From assembly GCA_019359235.1 (NCBI GenBank), contig JAHHHT010000005.1, positions 186,001-250,000 of the forward strand: DNA of 64,000 nucleotides. The letters are read 5' to 3'. This DNA comes from Oscillatoria princeps RMCB-10 (GTDB taxonomy: Bacteria > Cyanobacteriota > Cyanobacteriia > Cyanobacteriales > Oscillatoriaceae). Both the position numbers and the translations under genes were made by a program. The notes under the pieces were generated by a model that did no database searches, was not told the DNA's origin, and saw only the letters and a program-made list of their open reading frames with translations. Positions 8,701 through 18,428 of this stretch are shown here, piece after piece. Numbering within the stretch: the stretch's first letter is position 1; every line of letters begins with the position of its first letter.

Positions 8701-11603
8701 TAACCCTAGAAATCGTCGAGAAACCCTCTGGGCTGTCCTGTTCGTTCGAGTACAGCACCGACTTGTTCGACGCCGCCACCATTGAGCGGATGGGGGGGCA
8801 TTTCCAAACATTGCTAGAGGGGATTGCAGCCAATCCCGACCGGCGAATTTCAGACTTGCCCCTGCTGACCGGCTCGGAGCGACATCAGTTGCTATTTGAG
8901 TGGAACAGCACTCAAACAGATTATCCCCAGGATAAGTGTGTGCACCAGCTGTTTGAAGCTCAGGTGGAAAAGACGCCTGATGCAGTGGCGGTGGTATTTG
9001 AAGACGCTGAACTCACCTACCGGGAGTTAAACGCCCGCGCCAATCAACTGGCGCACCACTTGCAAGCGCTCGGTGCCGGTCCGGAGGTGCTCGTTGGGAT
9101 TTGTATAGAGCGCTCGTTAGAGATGATAGTGGGACTGTTGGGAATTCTCAAAGCCGGTGGGGCTTACGTTCCACTAGACCCAGCCTATCCCCCCGATCGC
9201 CTGACCTTTATGCTGTCAGATTCAAAACTGTCGCTAGCCGTCACTCATTCCTCCTTGGGGCGGAGGTTCGACTTTGGCGGAAAAATCAGATTGGTTTGTC
9301 TGGATACAGATTGGCCGGCAATTGCCAGCAAAAGTCAGGAAAATCCCACCGGCGGCGCGAAGCCAGAGAATCTGGCTTATGCGATCTACACCTCAGGTTC
9401 CACCGGCACCCCCAAAGGGGTAACGATTGAACATCGGGCGTTAAGCCGGTTCGTAAAAGCGGCGGCGCTGGAATATCAGTTAAGCGAGCGGGATCGCGTC
9501 CTGCAATTTGCTTCGATTAATTTCGACGCCGCCGCAGAAGAAATCTATCCCTGCCTCACCTGTGGCGGGACGCTGGTGCTGCGCACTGATGAGATGCTCA
9601 GTGGGGCGTCTGCCTTTCTGGAAAAGTGCGGTCAGCTGCAGCTGACGGTACTCGACTTGCCAACAGCCTACTGGCACCAGCTGACTTCTGAATTGGCGAC
9701 AGCGCAGCAGGCACTACCCGAATCATTGCGCCTGACAATTATTGGGGGAGAGCAAGCGCTTCCCGAACGAGTGGCAGTGTGGCAAAAGGTTGCGGAAAAT
9801 CGCTCCCATTTAGCCAACACTTATGGCCCCACAGAAGCGACTGTGGTCGCCACAATATATAAAGTACCGGCACCAGCAGCGAGCGGCGGGTTGCAAGTGC
9901 CGGTGGGACGCCCCCTGCCTCACGTACAGACTTATATTCTCGACCGAAACTTGCAGCCGGTTCCTGCCGGCGTTCCCGGAGAACTGCATCTGGGCGGCGA
10001 CAGCTTAGCCCGGGGCTATCTCAAGCGTACCGAACTGACTGCTGAGCAGTTTATTCCCAATCCATTCAGCCACCAACCAGGGGCAAGGCTTTACAAAACC
10101 GGCGATCTATCTCGCTACCTCCCCGATGGAAACATCGAAGTTCTCGGTCGCACTGACAGTCAAGTAAAAATTCGCGGCTTCCGCATCGAACTTGGGGAGA
10201 TTGAAGCCGTATTGACACAGCACCCCGGCGTGCGAGAAACTGCAGTAATAGTCTGGGAAGACATTCCAGGAGACAAGCGCCTCGTCGCTTATATTGTGCC
10301 GGCTTACATCGTGCCGGCTTCCATTGTGCCGGCACAATCCCCCAATCCCCCAATCCCGGCTCAAAACTCAACCCCATCCCCCAGTCTGCAAACCCAACTG
10401 CGCAGTTTCCTCAAAGAAAAACTGCCCGATTACATGGTGCCCAGCGCTTTTGTCACCCTAGACGCCCTGCCGGTGACGCCCAACGGCAAAATAGACCGCC
10501 GCGCACTGCCGGCACCTGAATTGCAACCAGCTGCTAGCGAATCCGGCTTCACAGCACCCCGCGATACTTTGGAAATCGAGCTGCAGTCAATTTGGGAGAA
10601 GGTTTTAGGCGTTCGCCCCATTGGCGTGACAGATAATTTCTTCGATTTGGGGGGACACTCGCTGCTGGCGGTGCGCTTGTTCGCTCAAATTAAGGAGCGA
10701 TTTAACAGAGATTTGCCGCTGGCGACTCTGTTTCAAGCACCGACAGTCGAACAGTTGGCTGGCATTCTCCGCCAAAAAGGATGGTCAGCGCCGGGCCGGT
10801 CGCTTGTGGCGATTCAACCGGGCGGAACGAAAAAGCCTTTATTCTGCGTGCATGCAGTGGGCGGCAACGTCCTCTCGTACCAGAATCTGGCGTATTATCT
10901 GGGGAAAGAGCAACCGGTTTACGGACTGCAATCGCGGGGACTGGATGGGAAAACCGAACCGCACACAAAAATTGAAGACATGGCGGCTGATTACATTAAA
11001 GAAATGCGTCTTGTCGCGCCCGGCGGGCCTTATTTTCTAGCTGGTCACTCCTCTGGGGGAGTTGTAGCGTTTGAGATAGCCCAGCAACTTGTCGCAGCCG
11101 GTGAAAAGGTGGCTCTATTAGCCATGTTCGATACCTACAGTCCCCTCTTGTATTACAAGGAAACCCCGCCCTTGCTCTATCAGCTGTACATTCACTGGTT
11201 GAACCTAAAGCGGCTGGAACCGAACGAAAAGCTGAACTACTTTGTGGAGCGGGTGATAGGGAATAGCGAGGGTTTGAGGGAGAAGATTGCTGGCAAGTTT
11301 TACCAGTGGGCTGGTCGTCCCTTGCCCAACTCTGGTGCCTTGCCCGAACTTTTCAGGCGCATAGAAGAAGTGAACCGCTTGGCGGTCAGGAATTATGTCC
11401 CGAAACGCTATCCGGGGAAAGTCACCCTCTTGCGGGCGGTCGAGCGCCCAACCCGAAAGTATTACGAACCCGACCTGGGTTGGGGAGAGATCGCTGCCGG
11501 TGGGGTGGAAATTGTGGAGGTTCCGGGACACCACAAAACCTTGATTTTGGAGCCCCGCGTCCGGGTTCTGGCGGAAAAGTTGCGGGAGTGCCTCGATAGT
11601 TAG
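5709..11603 (+). CDS. Compact nonribosomal peptide synthetase (acyl ligase-PCP-C-A-PCP-TE)
   Basis: 1964 aa. Domains in order: AMP-dependent acyl-activating enzyme (~1-510; LHTSGTTSRPK at ~172, INRGGEKISPREVDE at ~414, GPTGKLQRI at ~497) of acyl/oxalyl-CoA ligase type; carrier with GGDSILA (~562); condensation domain from ~617 with intact HHTVFDG (~750); amino-acid adenylation domain (~1090-1595; YTSGSTGTPKG, NTYGPTEA, GKIDRRALPAPE); carrier with GGHSLLA (~1648); type I thioesterase (~1700-1960) with GHSSGG. This predicts one acyl starter joined to one amino acid and released by the TE, i.e. an N-acyl amino acid or short product. Hand alignment to GrsA gives the A-domain code D-A-E-D-I-G-T-V-V(-K). 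A low-complexity YIVPA/SIVPA insert lies near residue 1530. No tailoring, transport or PPTase gene is adjacent. It is followed by a strong hairpin. Confidence 0.93.
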   Translation: MNQQIRPMPAYLYQLLETQAEKKPNAIAITAPGREPLTYGHLCDFIKNVVTGLNAIGVGRNDRVAVALPNGPEMAAAFLAIASGATCAPLNPAYRTNEFDFYLSDLNAKALIIQSGVAEPATEVARKRGIPIIELSPVREAQAGIFSLTGGEPTPAKQGGLAQPDDIALVLHTSGTTSRPKIVPLTHSNLCASAGNIRAALDLAESDCCLNVMPLFHIHGLIGALLSSLSAGASVVCTPGFYAPKFFEWLDEFRPTWYSAVPTMHQAILARAAANAEIIARCPIRLIRSSSAALPPQVMAEIEKTFSAPVIEAYGMTEASHQMASNPLPPRARKPGSVGVAAGPEIAIMDELGNVLSAGEIGEIVIRGASVTGGYENNPKANESAFTQGWFRTGDQGYLDSDGYLFIKGRIKELINRGGEKISPREVDEVLLNHPAVAQAVTFALPHPQLGEDVGAAVVLRENSSVTEREIQEFAAAQVADFKVPRRVIFLEEIPKGPTGKLQRIGLAEKLGVAADEPAESLTAFSPPSTVAEEKLAAIWSEVLGIEKVGVRDNFFELGGDSILAAQIVNRVRSEMQVELSFLDLWQNPTVAGMAAEASRKQAVPAAPIQLISREGELPLSFAQARMWFFDQLEPENPAFNRPVALRLTGKLNVAALEQSLNEIVRRHEVLRASFPAVGGVPVGAIAPNLSLSLPVTDISDLPDRERKVEAERRVAEDAQRPFDLARGPLVRASLLRLSSEEHRLLLTMHHTVFDGWSAGVLLQELAALYEAFSTGNPSPLPELPVQYADFTVWQQQWLSGEVLESQLAYWKKQLAGAPFVLELPADRLRPAVQTYRGAKHFFMLPVSLGESLKKLSQQEKVTLFVTLQAAFATLLYRYTGQDDVIIGTPIAGRNRIETEKLIGVFTSTLVLRTNLAGNPAFRELLGRVEEVALGGLAHQDLPFEKLVEELHPQRDLSRSPVFQVMFQLKNLPSQTGEVPGLKIEEFEVDTGVAKVDVTLEIVEKPSGLSCSFEYSTDLFDAATIERMGGHFQTLLEGIAANPDRRISDLPLLTGSERHQLLFEWNSTQTDYPQDKCVHQLFEAQVEKTPDAVAVVFEDAELTYRELNARANQLAHHLQALGAGPEVLVGICIERSLEMIVGLLGILKAGGAYVPLDPAYPPDRLTFMLSDSKLSLAVTHSSLGRRFDFGGKIRLVCLDTDWPAIASKSQENPTGGAKPENLAYAIYTSGSTGTPKGVTIEHRALSRFVKAAALEYQLSERDRVLQFASINFDAAAEEIYPCLTCGGTLVLRTDEMLSGASAFLEKCGQLQLTVLDLPTAYWHQLTSELATAQQALPESLRLTIIGGEQALPERVAVWQKVAENRSHLANTYGPTEATVVATIYKVPAPAASGGLQVPVGRPLPHVQTYILDRNLQPVPAGVPGELHLGGDSLARGYLKRTELTAEQFIPNPFSHQPGARLYKTGDLSRYLPDGNIEVLGRTDSQVKIRGFRIELGEIEAVLTQHPGVRETAVIVWEDIPGDKRLVAYIVPAYIVPASIVPAQSPNPPIPAQNSTPSPSLQTQLRSFLKEKLPDYMVPSAFVTLDALPVTPNGKIDRRALPAPELQPAASESGFTAPRDTLEIELQSIWEKVLGVRPIGVTDNFFDLGGHSLLAVRLFAQIKERFNRDLPLATLFQAPTVEQLAGILRQKGWSAPGRSLVAIQPGGTKKPLFCVHAVGGNVLSYQNLAYYLGKEQPVYGLQSRGLDGKTEPHTKIEDMAADYIKEMRLVAPGGPYFLAGHSSGGVVAFEIAQQLVAAGEKVALLAMFDTYSPLLYYKETPPLLYQLYIHWLNLKRLEPNEKLNYFVERVIGNSEGLREKIAGKFYQWAGRPLPNSGALPELFRRIEEVNRLAVRNYVPKRYPGKVTLLRAVERPTRKYYEPDLGWGEIAAGGVEIVEVPGHHKTLILEPRVRVLAEKLRECLDS

Positions 11604-11612
11604 TAGTTAGTA

Positions 11613-11641
11613 GGGTGGGTTCTGCTCCGCAGAACCCACCC
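11613..11641. terminator. Strong hairpin between convergent NRPS and kinase genes
   Basis: Perfect 13-bp arms, GGGTGGGTTCTGC (11613-11625) and GCAGAACCCACCC (11629-11641), with a 3-nt loop, sit 9 bases past the NRPS stop and 8 bases before the end of the opposing kinase gene. Position suggests a bidirectional terminator; there is no long U-run, and it belongs to a dispersed GGGTG-CACCC hairpin type. Confidence 0.6.
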
Positions 11642-11649
11642 CAGTTATT

Positions 11650-14226
11650 TTACTGCTGAATCGGTATCTCAATCCAAAACTCGGTTCCTTTCCCGGGTTC
11701 AGAAAAGCACTTCAAGACGCCCCGGTGCTTTTCCACTACGATTTGATAGCTGATGGACAGCCCCAAGCCAGTGCCTTTCCCCACCGGCTTGGTTGTAAAG
11801 AACGGGTCAAATATGCGCCCCAGGATATCTAGCGGCATGCCGGGACCGCTGTCGGCAATCGCAATTCGAGCGAATTGGGCATTGGGCATTGGGCATTTTG
11901 GATTTTGGATTTTGGATTGATTGTTTTGCTCAATGCGCTCGGGGCCATGCCTCATTTCCCGTGCCCCATTCCCGATTCCCAATGCCCCATTTACCACTGA
12001 TGTCGCAATGCGAATCGTAGGGCATTGCTGTTCTTTCCCACGCCCGATGCCGGATTCCCAAGGCCCCATTTCCAAAGCGTCGATGGCGTTGGATATGATG
12101 TTCATAAATACCTGGTTCAGAGAGCCGGCGTAGCACGCCACCAGAGGCAAATTGCCGTACTCTTTTACTATCTCAATTGCCGGTCGGTTTGGTTTGGCTT
12201 TGAGCCGGTGCTGCAAAATCAGCAGGGTGCTGTCAATCCCTTCCTCGATATTCACCGGCTTCATTTGCGCTTCATCCAGGCGGGAGAAGGTTCGCAGCGC
12301 CAAAACAATCTCCCGAATGCGGTTCGTGCCCATTTTCATAGATGCGAGCAACTGCGGCAGATCCTCCACGATAAATTCCAGGTCAATAGTTTCAACGTGT
12401 TGCTGAATCGCCGGTGCCGGTTCTGGATAGTGCTGCTGGTACAGTTTCACCAGTTGCAGCAAATGCTGGCTGTACTGCGAGGCGTGGGTGAGGTTGCCGT
12501 AGATGAAATTGACGGGGTTGTTGATTTCGTGCGCCACACCGGCCACCATCAGCCCCAAGCCCGACATTTTTTCTGTCTGCACCAGCTGGGCGTGAGTTTG
12601 TTGCAACTCCCGCAGAGTTCCTTCCAGCTGCTGCGATTTTTCTTTATACCGCGCTTTGGATTGCCGCAAGGCTGCCTCAACTTTTTTGCGATCAGTGATG
12701 TCTTCGGAAATGCCCAGTAAATACTTGGGTTTTCCCGATTCGTCAAAAATGGGAATTTTGCGCGTGTGCAGGATTCGCTCGCCCCGGTGGGGTGTCCCGA
12801 TGACTTCTTCTGGGATGTCAGCCAGCTTGCCACCGGCCAGCACTTGCCGGTCGAAGGCTGTTCGCAAATCCGCCTCAGCGGCGGGGAACAAGTCGCACAC
12901 CCTCTTGCCGAGCGCAGCCGCCTTGTCATATCCAAACACTTCCTCGCAGGCTTTATTCCACACCACGAACCGCAGGTCAGCGGCCTCCTTTATGAACACA
13001 GCAACCGGCAGATTTTCCACCACCTCGTTGAGGAACTTCTGCGTTTGGCGAATTTCTTCAGCAGCCCGCACGCGCTCGGTGATTTCATAGCGGATTGCTA
13101 AATATTGGAAGGGTTTGCCCCGGTCATCCAAAAAAGGAACAATTGTGCTGTCTGCCCAGTAATAGGTGCCATCTTTGGCTTTATTCTTGATTGCCCCTTG
13201 CCAAATTTTACCCCGGGCGATGGTTGACCACAGGTCCTTAAAGAATTCCTTGGGGTGATGGCCAGAATTGAGGAGGCGGTGGTCTTGGCCAATCAGTTCT
13301 TCCCTGGAATATTTGGATATCTCACAAAATTTATCGTTGATATGGGTGATCTTCCCGTGTCTGTCGGTGATCGCTACAATGGCAGCCCGATCCAAAGCCA
13401 GCTTGATATCAGACAGTTCTTTCAGCGATCTTCGCAGCTCTTCCTCCATTCGCCGGCGTTCGGTAATGTCCTCCACTAAACCAATGACCAATTCGGGCTC
13501 ACCGGCACCGTTGCGGATGGCGGAGGCGATCAGGTGCCCCCAAATCGCGCTTCCATCCTTGCGGATATACCGCTTGTCCACCTGCAAGACATCTTTTTCA
13601 CCGGCAATCATCTTTTCGTACAGTTCTGACTCCCCTCCCACATCCTCCGGATGGGTGAAGTCCGCAAAACTCATCCCCAGCAGTTCGGCTTCGCTGTAAC
13701 CCAACATCTTTTGCAGCATGGCATTACTTTTGAGAATTCGCCGGTTTTCCAGGGTGGCGGTTGCCATGCCGACCGGCGCACTTTCAAAGATTCTCTCGAA
13801 CAGCTGCTCGCTTTCGCTGAGCGCTTCCGCCAGCTTCTGGTCAGTGATGTCACGCGCCACCGCATAAATCAATTTCTGTTGCGGCTGGCAGGTCGCATTC
13901 CACTGAAGCCACTTGTACGATCCATCTTTGCACCGGTAGCGATTTTCAAAGCCAATAATGCTCGAACCGCGAGCCAGTTTTTTCCCTTCCGCAATGGTGG
14001 ATGGCCAGTCTTCCGGATGAACCAACTCAATCAGGGGTTTGTTTAAGAGTTCCTCCTTGGTAAAGCCCAAAGTTCTTTCCCACATCGGGTTCAGGCGCTT
14101 GAGGCAGCCATCAAAACCCACAACTCCAATCAGATCGTGCGAGAGATGGAAAAAAAGATCCTCCTCTGCCTCTGAGTTCCTGCAATCACTCGGGTTAATA
14201 ACATCCTCGCCTTCCAGAACAAACAT
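11650..14226 (-). CDS. Multi-PAS sensor histidine kinase
   Basis: 858 aa from ATG 14226 (MFVLEGEDV); a start at 14274 is possible. No membrane segment is evident, so it is probably cytosolic. Four PAS modules occur in series (~10-130, 140-260, 265-395, 400-520), each ending in a DIT/EIT-(D/E)-(Q/R)-K/R type PAC motif. They are followed by a HisKA helix with [11 protein letters not shown] (phospho-acceptor His) and a HATPase domain with [15 protein letters not shown] (N box), [26 protein letters not shown]. Between N box and G1 box a ~70-residue insert is encoded by heptamer-type repeats (11878-12060). No response regulator gene is adjacent; signal unknown. Confidence 0.92.
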   Translation of the reverse strand: MFVLEGEDVINPSDCRNSEAEEDLFFHLSHDLIGVVGFDGCLKRLNPMWERTLGFTKEELLNKPLIELVHPEDWPSTIAEGKKLARGSSIIGFENRYRCKDGSYKWLQWNATCQPQQKLIYAVARDITDQKLAEALSESEQLFERIFESAPVGMATATLENRRILKSNAMLQKMLGYSEAELLGMSFADFTHPEDVGGESELYEKMIAGEKDVLQVDKRYIRKDGSAIWGHLIASAIRNGAGEPELVIGLVEDITERRRMEEELRRSLKELSDIKLALDRAAIVAITDRHGKITHINDKFCEISKYSREELIGQDHRLLNSGHHPKEFFKDLWSTIARGKIWQGAIKNKAKDGTYYWADSTIVPFLDDRGKPFQYLAIRYEITERVRAAEEIRQTQKFLNEVVENLPVAVFIKEAADLRFVVWNKACEEVFGYDKAAALGKRVCDLFPAAEADLRTAFDRQVLAGGKLADIPEEVIGTPHRGERILHTRKIPIFDESGKPKYLLGISEDITDRKKVEAALRQSKARYKEKSQQLEGTLRELQQTHAQLVQTEKMSGLGLMVAGVAHEINNPVNFIYGNLTHASQYSQHLLQLVKLYQQHYPEPAPAIQQHVETIDLEFIVEDLPQLLASMKMGTNRIREIVLALRTFSRLDEAQMKPVNIEEGIDSTLLILQHRLKAKPNRPAIEIVKEYGNLPLVACYAGSLNQVFMNIISNAIDALEMGPWESGIGRGKEQQCPTIRIATSVVNGALGIGNGAREMRHGPERIEQNNQSKIQNPKCPMPNAQFARIAIADSGPGMPLDILGRIFDPFFTTKPVGKGTGLGLSISYQIVVEKHRGVLKCFSEPGKGTEFWIEIPIQQ
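11878..12060. repeat. STRR-like heptamer repeats inside the kinase ATPase domain
   Basis: Runs of GGGCATT, TTGGATT and CCCATTCCCGATTCCC-type units lie inside the histidine kinase reading frame and keep it open. On the minus strand they encode a Pro/Asn/Gln/Lys-rich segment ([16 protein letters not shown]). The same sort of peptide occurs in the gene at 59686-60525. Confidence 0.7.
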
Positions 14227-14847
14227 AACGCACGCGCCTCTTCTTGGAATCTCTACAGCTTCATACCCACACAACTGTTGATCTTTAGGGTTCAGACGCG
14301 AGTCTTGACACTCACCTCCAGCCCCAGCCGGTGTAAAATTAGGCTGGAAACACCAGCCAGCTTGGTTTTGACGCTACCCCTGCCTGTTTCTCCCGCCCTC
14401 TCTGTTCATCCTGACGCTCCCGCATCGCAGGACGCGGGGAAGCTATCTGGGCCTATCTAAACAGGTATTTTTTTTCAATTAATTCTATTCTATTTTTGCG
14501 CTCGCTCTCGAACAGGATATTTAAATATTTTTTAAGGTTTGTTCTTAACACAGCGTTACATGAGGGGCGAATGTGTGGCTAATTTGTTTTTTATATTTTC
14601 TCATATTTTTAAATTCCGGTTAATTCCCTTGCGAAACCTGTCCCCTGATGAATGTCGCTCAACGCCCTCACCCCCGATCGCAGTTCATTAACCAGACGCC
14701 CTCTTGGCCCACAGCAAGCGTGCGGGTGACGGGAGGATTCCGATGCGGGTAAATAGACCCAATGGCAGAGGCTCCAGGTGGGGGCTTTTTCTCTCCGCCG
14801 CTCCTCCCGCTGGCACTTGACCAAGCTCAGCTGCCGAGTGGCCAGCC
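14227..14847. other. Intergenic region between the two histidine kinases
   Basis: About 620 bp with no supported gene. The part at 14460-14625 is distinctly AT-rich, with several T-runs and TTTAAATATTTTTTAA; it could hold a promoter, but there is no annotated gene facing it on the + strand. The rest is ordinary composition. Confidence 0.4.
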
Positions 14848-17241
14848 CTACCCCGGTCGAGTCTGAGAGCGGATGGGTATTTCCAGCACAAACTCCGTCC
14901 CGCCAAGTGGCGGAGTCTCAACCCTAATTTTACCGGCATGCACCTGCACCACAATCTGGTAGCAAATCGCTAACCCCAAGCCGGTACCCTTTCCCACCGG
15001 CTTCGTGGTAAAAAACGGGTCAAATATTTTATCTTTAATCTCAGCGGGAATGCCCGGACCGTTATCGGCAATTGCCACCGCAACCCGGTCGGAATCCGCC
15101 CAAGTGCGAATCCTAATAGTAGGGTATGGGGCATCGCGTACAGGGGATTGTTTTTCTTCCCCACCTCCCTCGCCGGATGCCGTCTTCCCCTCTTCCAAAG
15201 CATCAATAGCATTCGTGAGTAAATTCATAAACACCTGATTCAGCTGGCCGGCATAGCACTCCACATTCGGCAGCTGACCGTAATCCTTGACCACTTTGAT
15301 TTTGTCTTCGAGCCGGGGGGCGAGCAGCAGCAAAGTGCTGTCGATGCCTTCGTGAAGATCGACTTCCTTTTTTTCAGCCTCATCCAGCCTTGAGAAATTC
15401 CGCAACGACAGGACAATCTGGCGAATCCGCTCCGTACCGGCACTCATCGACTTCAAAATTTGCGGCAAGTCTTCTTGAATAAACTCTAATTCTATCTTTT
15501 CTTCAAACTCGCCTATTTCTGTGGGGGGCGTGTCCAGAACCTGTTGGTACAAGCTCACCAACTTCAGCAAATTATCAGCGTACTGCCTGACATAGGGAAG
15601 ATTGGCGTGGATGAAATTGACGGGGTTATTGATTTCGTGAGCGATTCCTGCCACCATCTGACCCAGACTCGACATTTTCTCGCTCTGCACCAAATGAGCC
15701 TGGGTTGTTTGCAGCTTCTTGAGAGCTTCATCGAGCAGCTTGACTTGCGCCTGAGTCTGGGTGTAAAGTTGAGATTGGGTAATAGCAATCGCCAGTTGGT
15801 CGGCAACCGCTTCCAACAGTTCCCTCTCTCCCAGATTCCAAAACCAGCGTCCGCCACTGACGAGCAGCAGATATCCCAGCCGCACCCCCTGAGTGCGCAC
15901 CGGCAGAGCCACATAGCTCCCAGCTCTCAGCTCAGCCCCGGTTGCGGAATCCGAGGAGAGTCGCACCGGCTCGCCGCGTTGCAGCCGCCCCTCTAAATCC
16001 CCCAAGGACGACACATCGAACAGTCCAGCGAGCTGCGGCTTCCCAAGCCTGCAATATTCCCACAGAATCTCCAAGGAAACCAGTTGCGAGTCATACCAGC
16101 CGAAAGCAGCCCGTTCCAGATGCAGCAGACTTCCCACCTCCCCAACAGTAGTTTGCAGTATTGTATCGAGATCCAAGGAAGCGCGAATCCGCCCGGTCAG
16201 CCGGTTCAGCAAAGCTTCTCGATCCGCCGTCGCCCGAGAAAGTTCCGAGGCTACCACCAGGCGCACCGCCGCCAGCATGGCCACCGCCAGCAGCCCCCCC
16301 ACCACCAGGGCCAGCAAATTCAGCGAGCCCAGGTTAGATTCCAGATTGGAGCGGGGAATAACCAGCGCTATCGACCAGTCAACTTGACGCAGGGGAAGGT
16401 AGGCGACATAAACCCATTGGCCATCAATTCGCACCAGAGAGATATCGCTTTTCTTGTCAACCATCTGGCGGGCTACGCTGGCCAAATTCGCATCGTTTGC
16501 CTCTAAAAAACTCGCTGCAGCTTTGTCTTGGTTTCCCATCACCGCCGGATTGGGGTGAACAATCGGCACTCCCACGGAATTGAGGGCGAAGGCGTAGCTG
16601 CCGGTTCCATATTCCAGGCTGCCCACGACCTGCGCTAGCCGCTCCACCGTAATGTTGCCAGTTGTCACCCCTATCACCTGTTTTTCTGCCGGCGGCACTG
16701 ACCATAGCGGAGCAGCAATCACAACGGAGGGAATCTTTGAACTGCGGCCAATCAGGGGGTCAGACACAGAAATTTTACCTGCTATTGCCTGCTTAAAATA
16801 CCGGCGATCTTTGACATTTGCCTGAGTTCTACCGATGAGCGTGTTATAATGCGATCCGTCGTGGTTGACCATCGTAAATCCCAAAAAAAAGTCCTTCAGC
16901 CGCGCTGCTTCTGACTTCAAATAAGGGCCAGCAACCTCCCAATCCAGGGAGCGAACCAAAGGACTGCTGGCCAGCATTTCTACCTGCGTTTTCCGGGTAA
17001 CGAGCCACTCATCAATTTCGTCTCTCCCTAGCTGAACTTTCAACAAGGCATTGGCTTTTAAATTGTCCAGAATCAACCCGCGCACATATGAATAGCTGAG
17101 CGCCGCACAACTCGATACCGCCAGCGCTGTCCCGCCTATGATGAGCAGCACGACGAGATGGCGGGGCTGCCAGCCAGTCCCAGAGCGACGCTGCCATAAT
17201 TGAGTTAAACCCCGCCACTGTGCGCCTGCAAAGTTTCTCAT
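14848..17241 (-). CDS. Membrane sensor histidine kinase (Cache-like, GAF, HisKA, HATPase)
   Basis: 797 aa. A basic N-terminus and TM1 (~28-50) precede a Cache-like extracytoplasmic domain (~55-320; [20 protein letters not shown] is a typical dCache stretch), then TM2 (~323-345), a GAF-like domain ([20 protein letters not shown], ~360-520), a coiled coil (~525-550), HisKA with [12 protein letters not shown], and HATPase ([41 protein letters not shown]). The ligand is probably a small extracellular molecule, as for other Cache sensors. The kinase half is clearly paralogous to the gene at 11650-14226, and a remnant of a third copy lies at 17738. No response regulator is nearby. Confidence 0.92.
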   Translation of the reverse strand: MRNFAGAQWRGLTQLWQRRSGTGWQPRHLVVLLIIGGTALAVSSCAALSYSYVRGLILDNLKANALLKVQLGRDEIDEWLVTRKTQVEMLASSPLVRSLDWEVAGPYLKSEAARLKDFFLGFTMVNHDGSHYNTLIGRTQANVKDRRYFKQAIAGKISVSDPLIGRSSKIPSVVIAAPLWSVPPAEKQVIGVTTGNITVERLAQVVGSLEYGTGSYAFALNSVGVPIVHPNPAVMGNQDKAAASFLEANDANLASVARQMVDKKSDISLVRIDGQWVYVAYLPLRQVDWSIALVIPRSNLESNLGSLNLLALVVGGLLAVAMLAAVRLVVASELSRATADREALLNRLTGRIRASLDLDTILQTTVGEVGSLLHLERAAFGWYDSQLVSLEILWEYCRLGKPQLAGLFDVSSLGDLEGRLQRGEPVRLSSDSATGAELRAGSYVALPVRTQGVRLGYLLLVSGGRWFWNLGERELLEAVADQLAIAITQSQLYTQTQAQVKLLDEALKKLQTTQAHLVQSEKMSSLGQMVAGIAHEINNPVNFIHANLPYVRQYADNLLKLVSLYQQVLDTPPTEIGEFEEKIELEFIQEDLPQILKSMSAGTERIRQIVLSLRNFSRLDEAEKKEVDLHEGIDSTLLLLAPRLEDKIKVVKDYGQLPNVECYAGQLNQVFMNLLTNAIDALEEGKTASGEGGGEEKQSPVRDAPYPTIRIRTWADSDRVAVAIADNGPGIPAEIKDKIFDPFFTTKPVGKGTGLGLAICYQIVVQVHAGKIRVETPPLGGTEFVLEIPIRSQTRPG

Positions 17242-17444
17242 CGTTTCACTGCTCTAATTGACTTTCATCTCAGCTCACCTGCGCCTCGGACGAGCAGCTG
17301 CGCCGGCTGGTTGAATACCACTGTAAACGCCAGCATCCCACTTTGACATCCGGGCTTCTGTAGAACCGGCTCTTGTAGAGACGCGACTGAGAGCGTGTTT
17401 ATAAAGGAATTCTTAAGTCCGCAGGGGGTGAGTTACCGGGTTTA

Positions 17445-17736
17445 TCTTGGTGGGGGGCGGGTTTACAGACATCCTGTAGGGGCGGGTGTGCAGATATCCT
17501 TTGCCACCAGCAGATATGTCGGATAAACCCGCCCCGGGGTGGGGGCGGGTTTATAAATGCTATCTGTTGGTGGCAGATATCTCGGGCAAAACCCGCCCCT
17601 ACCGGGGTGAACCCGCCCCGGGGTGGGGGCGGGTTTATAAATGTTATCTATTTGTGGCAGGGGGCGGGTTTATAAATGCTATCTGTTGGTGGCAGGTATC
17701 TCGGGCAAAACCCGCCCCTACCGGGGTGAACCCGCC
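17445..17736. repeat. Repeat block of GGGCGGGTTTA(T/C)A units
   Basis: Several degenerate direct copies of GGGCGGGTTTATAAATGCTA plus TCTGTTGGTGGCAG, alternating with inverted partners ending in AACCCGCCCC. Blocks at ~17546-17640 and ~17665-17737 are nearly identical. A related single copy lies at 46863-46920. The block abuts and appears to have truncated a kinase fragment. Confidence 0.75.
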
Positions 17737-17737
17737 C

Positions 17738-17812
17738 CGATGGACAGCCCCAAGCCGGTGCCCTTGCTCACCGGCTTGGTGGTGAATGCTGGGTGCGACA
17801 GACGCCGGAATT
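17738..17812 (-). pseudogene. Fragment of a third histidine kinase ATPase domain
   Basis: Minus-strand translation reads RRLSHPAFTTKPVSKGTGLG followed by LSI, which matches the [19 protein letters not shown] block of the two kinases next door. Only about 25 codons survive; downstream sequence is replaced by the repeat block and upstream homology is lost. It is a remnant, not a gene. Confidence 0.7.
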
Positions 17813-18008
17813 GTTCAAACTAGCTCTCCTTTCTTAAACAATTATTAAGATAACAGGGCCTAAAATTCGCACGGGTGGCAAAGAAACTTAATATTATGAA
17901 AATTTCAGCGAGTCATCTGACGGTTGGAAAAGTTGGCAGCAGGCGTTGGGCGGCACGCTGCGGACACCGGCATGCCGGCGTGTGGGCGCCTGGGGGAGCC
18001 AGACCGGC

Positions 18009-18428
18009 TCAGTCGCCGGTGACGTGAACCACCAGCTCGCGGATGTGGCCACGCTGCCGGTGTTCCCAGATGTAGATTCCCTGCCAAGTACCCAGCAGCA
18101 GTCTCCCTTGGGCAATGGGAATCTGTTCCGAGGTCTTAGTCAGGGCAGTGCGGATGTGGGCCGGCATGTCGTCCGGGCCCTCAGCGTTGTGGATATAGCG
18201 CCGGCTGTCCTCTGGCACCAGTTTGGCAAAGAAGTTTTCCAAATCCCGCAGCACGTCGGGGTCGGCGTTTTCTTGAATGAGCAAGCTCGCAGAAGTGTGG
18301 CGCAGAAACAGGGTGCACAGGCCGGTTGCGACGCCGGATTCCGCCACGACGGCTTCAACTTTCGAGGTGATTTTGCACAGCGACTTGCCGGCGGAAAGAA
18401 TTTTGAGCAGCTGCTGGTGGTGGGTCAT
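18009..18428 (-). CDS. YjbQ/UPF0047 family protein
   Basis: 139 aa, usual family length. Conserved blocks are FLRHTSASLLIQENADPDV, YIHNAEGPDDMPAHIR and QGIYIWEHR, with the metal-binding-type His and Asp residues present. Family members have been linked to thiamine-phosphate-synthase-like activity, but the physiological role in cyanobacteria is unproven. Stand-alone gene with a normal ATG. Confidence 0.9.
   Translation of the reverse strand: MTHHQQLLKILSAGKSLCKITSKVEAVVAESGVATGLCTLFLRHTSASLLIQENADPDVLRDLENFFAKLVPEDSRRYIHNAEGPDDMPAHIRTALTKTSEQIPIAQGRLLLGTWQGIYIWEHRQRGHIRELVVHVTGD

Noticed and set aside
12025-12720. 231-aa plus-strand frame opposite the multi-PAS kinase
   Set aside because: Antisense to conserved HisKA/HATPase and PAS coding sequence; composition and lack of motifs mark it as a shadow.
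17445-17736. Possible CRISPR array from regularly recurring GGGCGGGTTTATAAATG
   Set aside because: Units are degenerate, spacing is irregular, intervening sequence is itself repeated, and inverted copies are mixed in; it is a repeat block.
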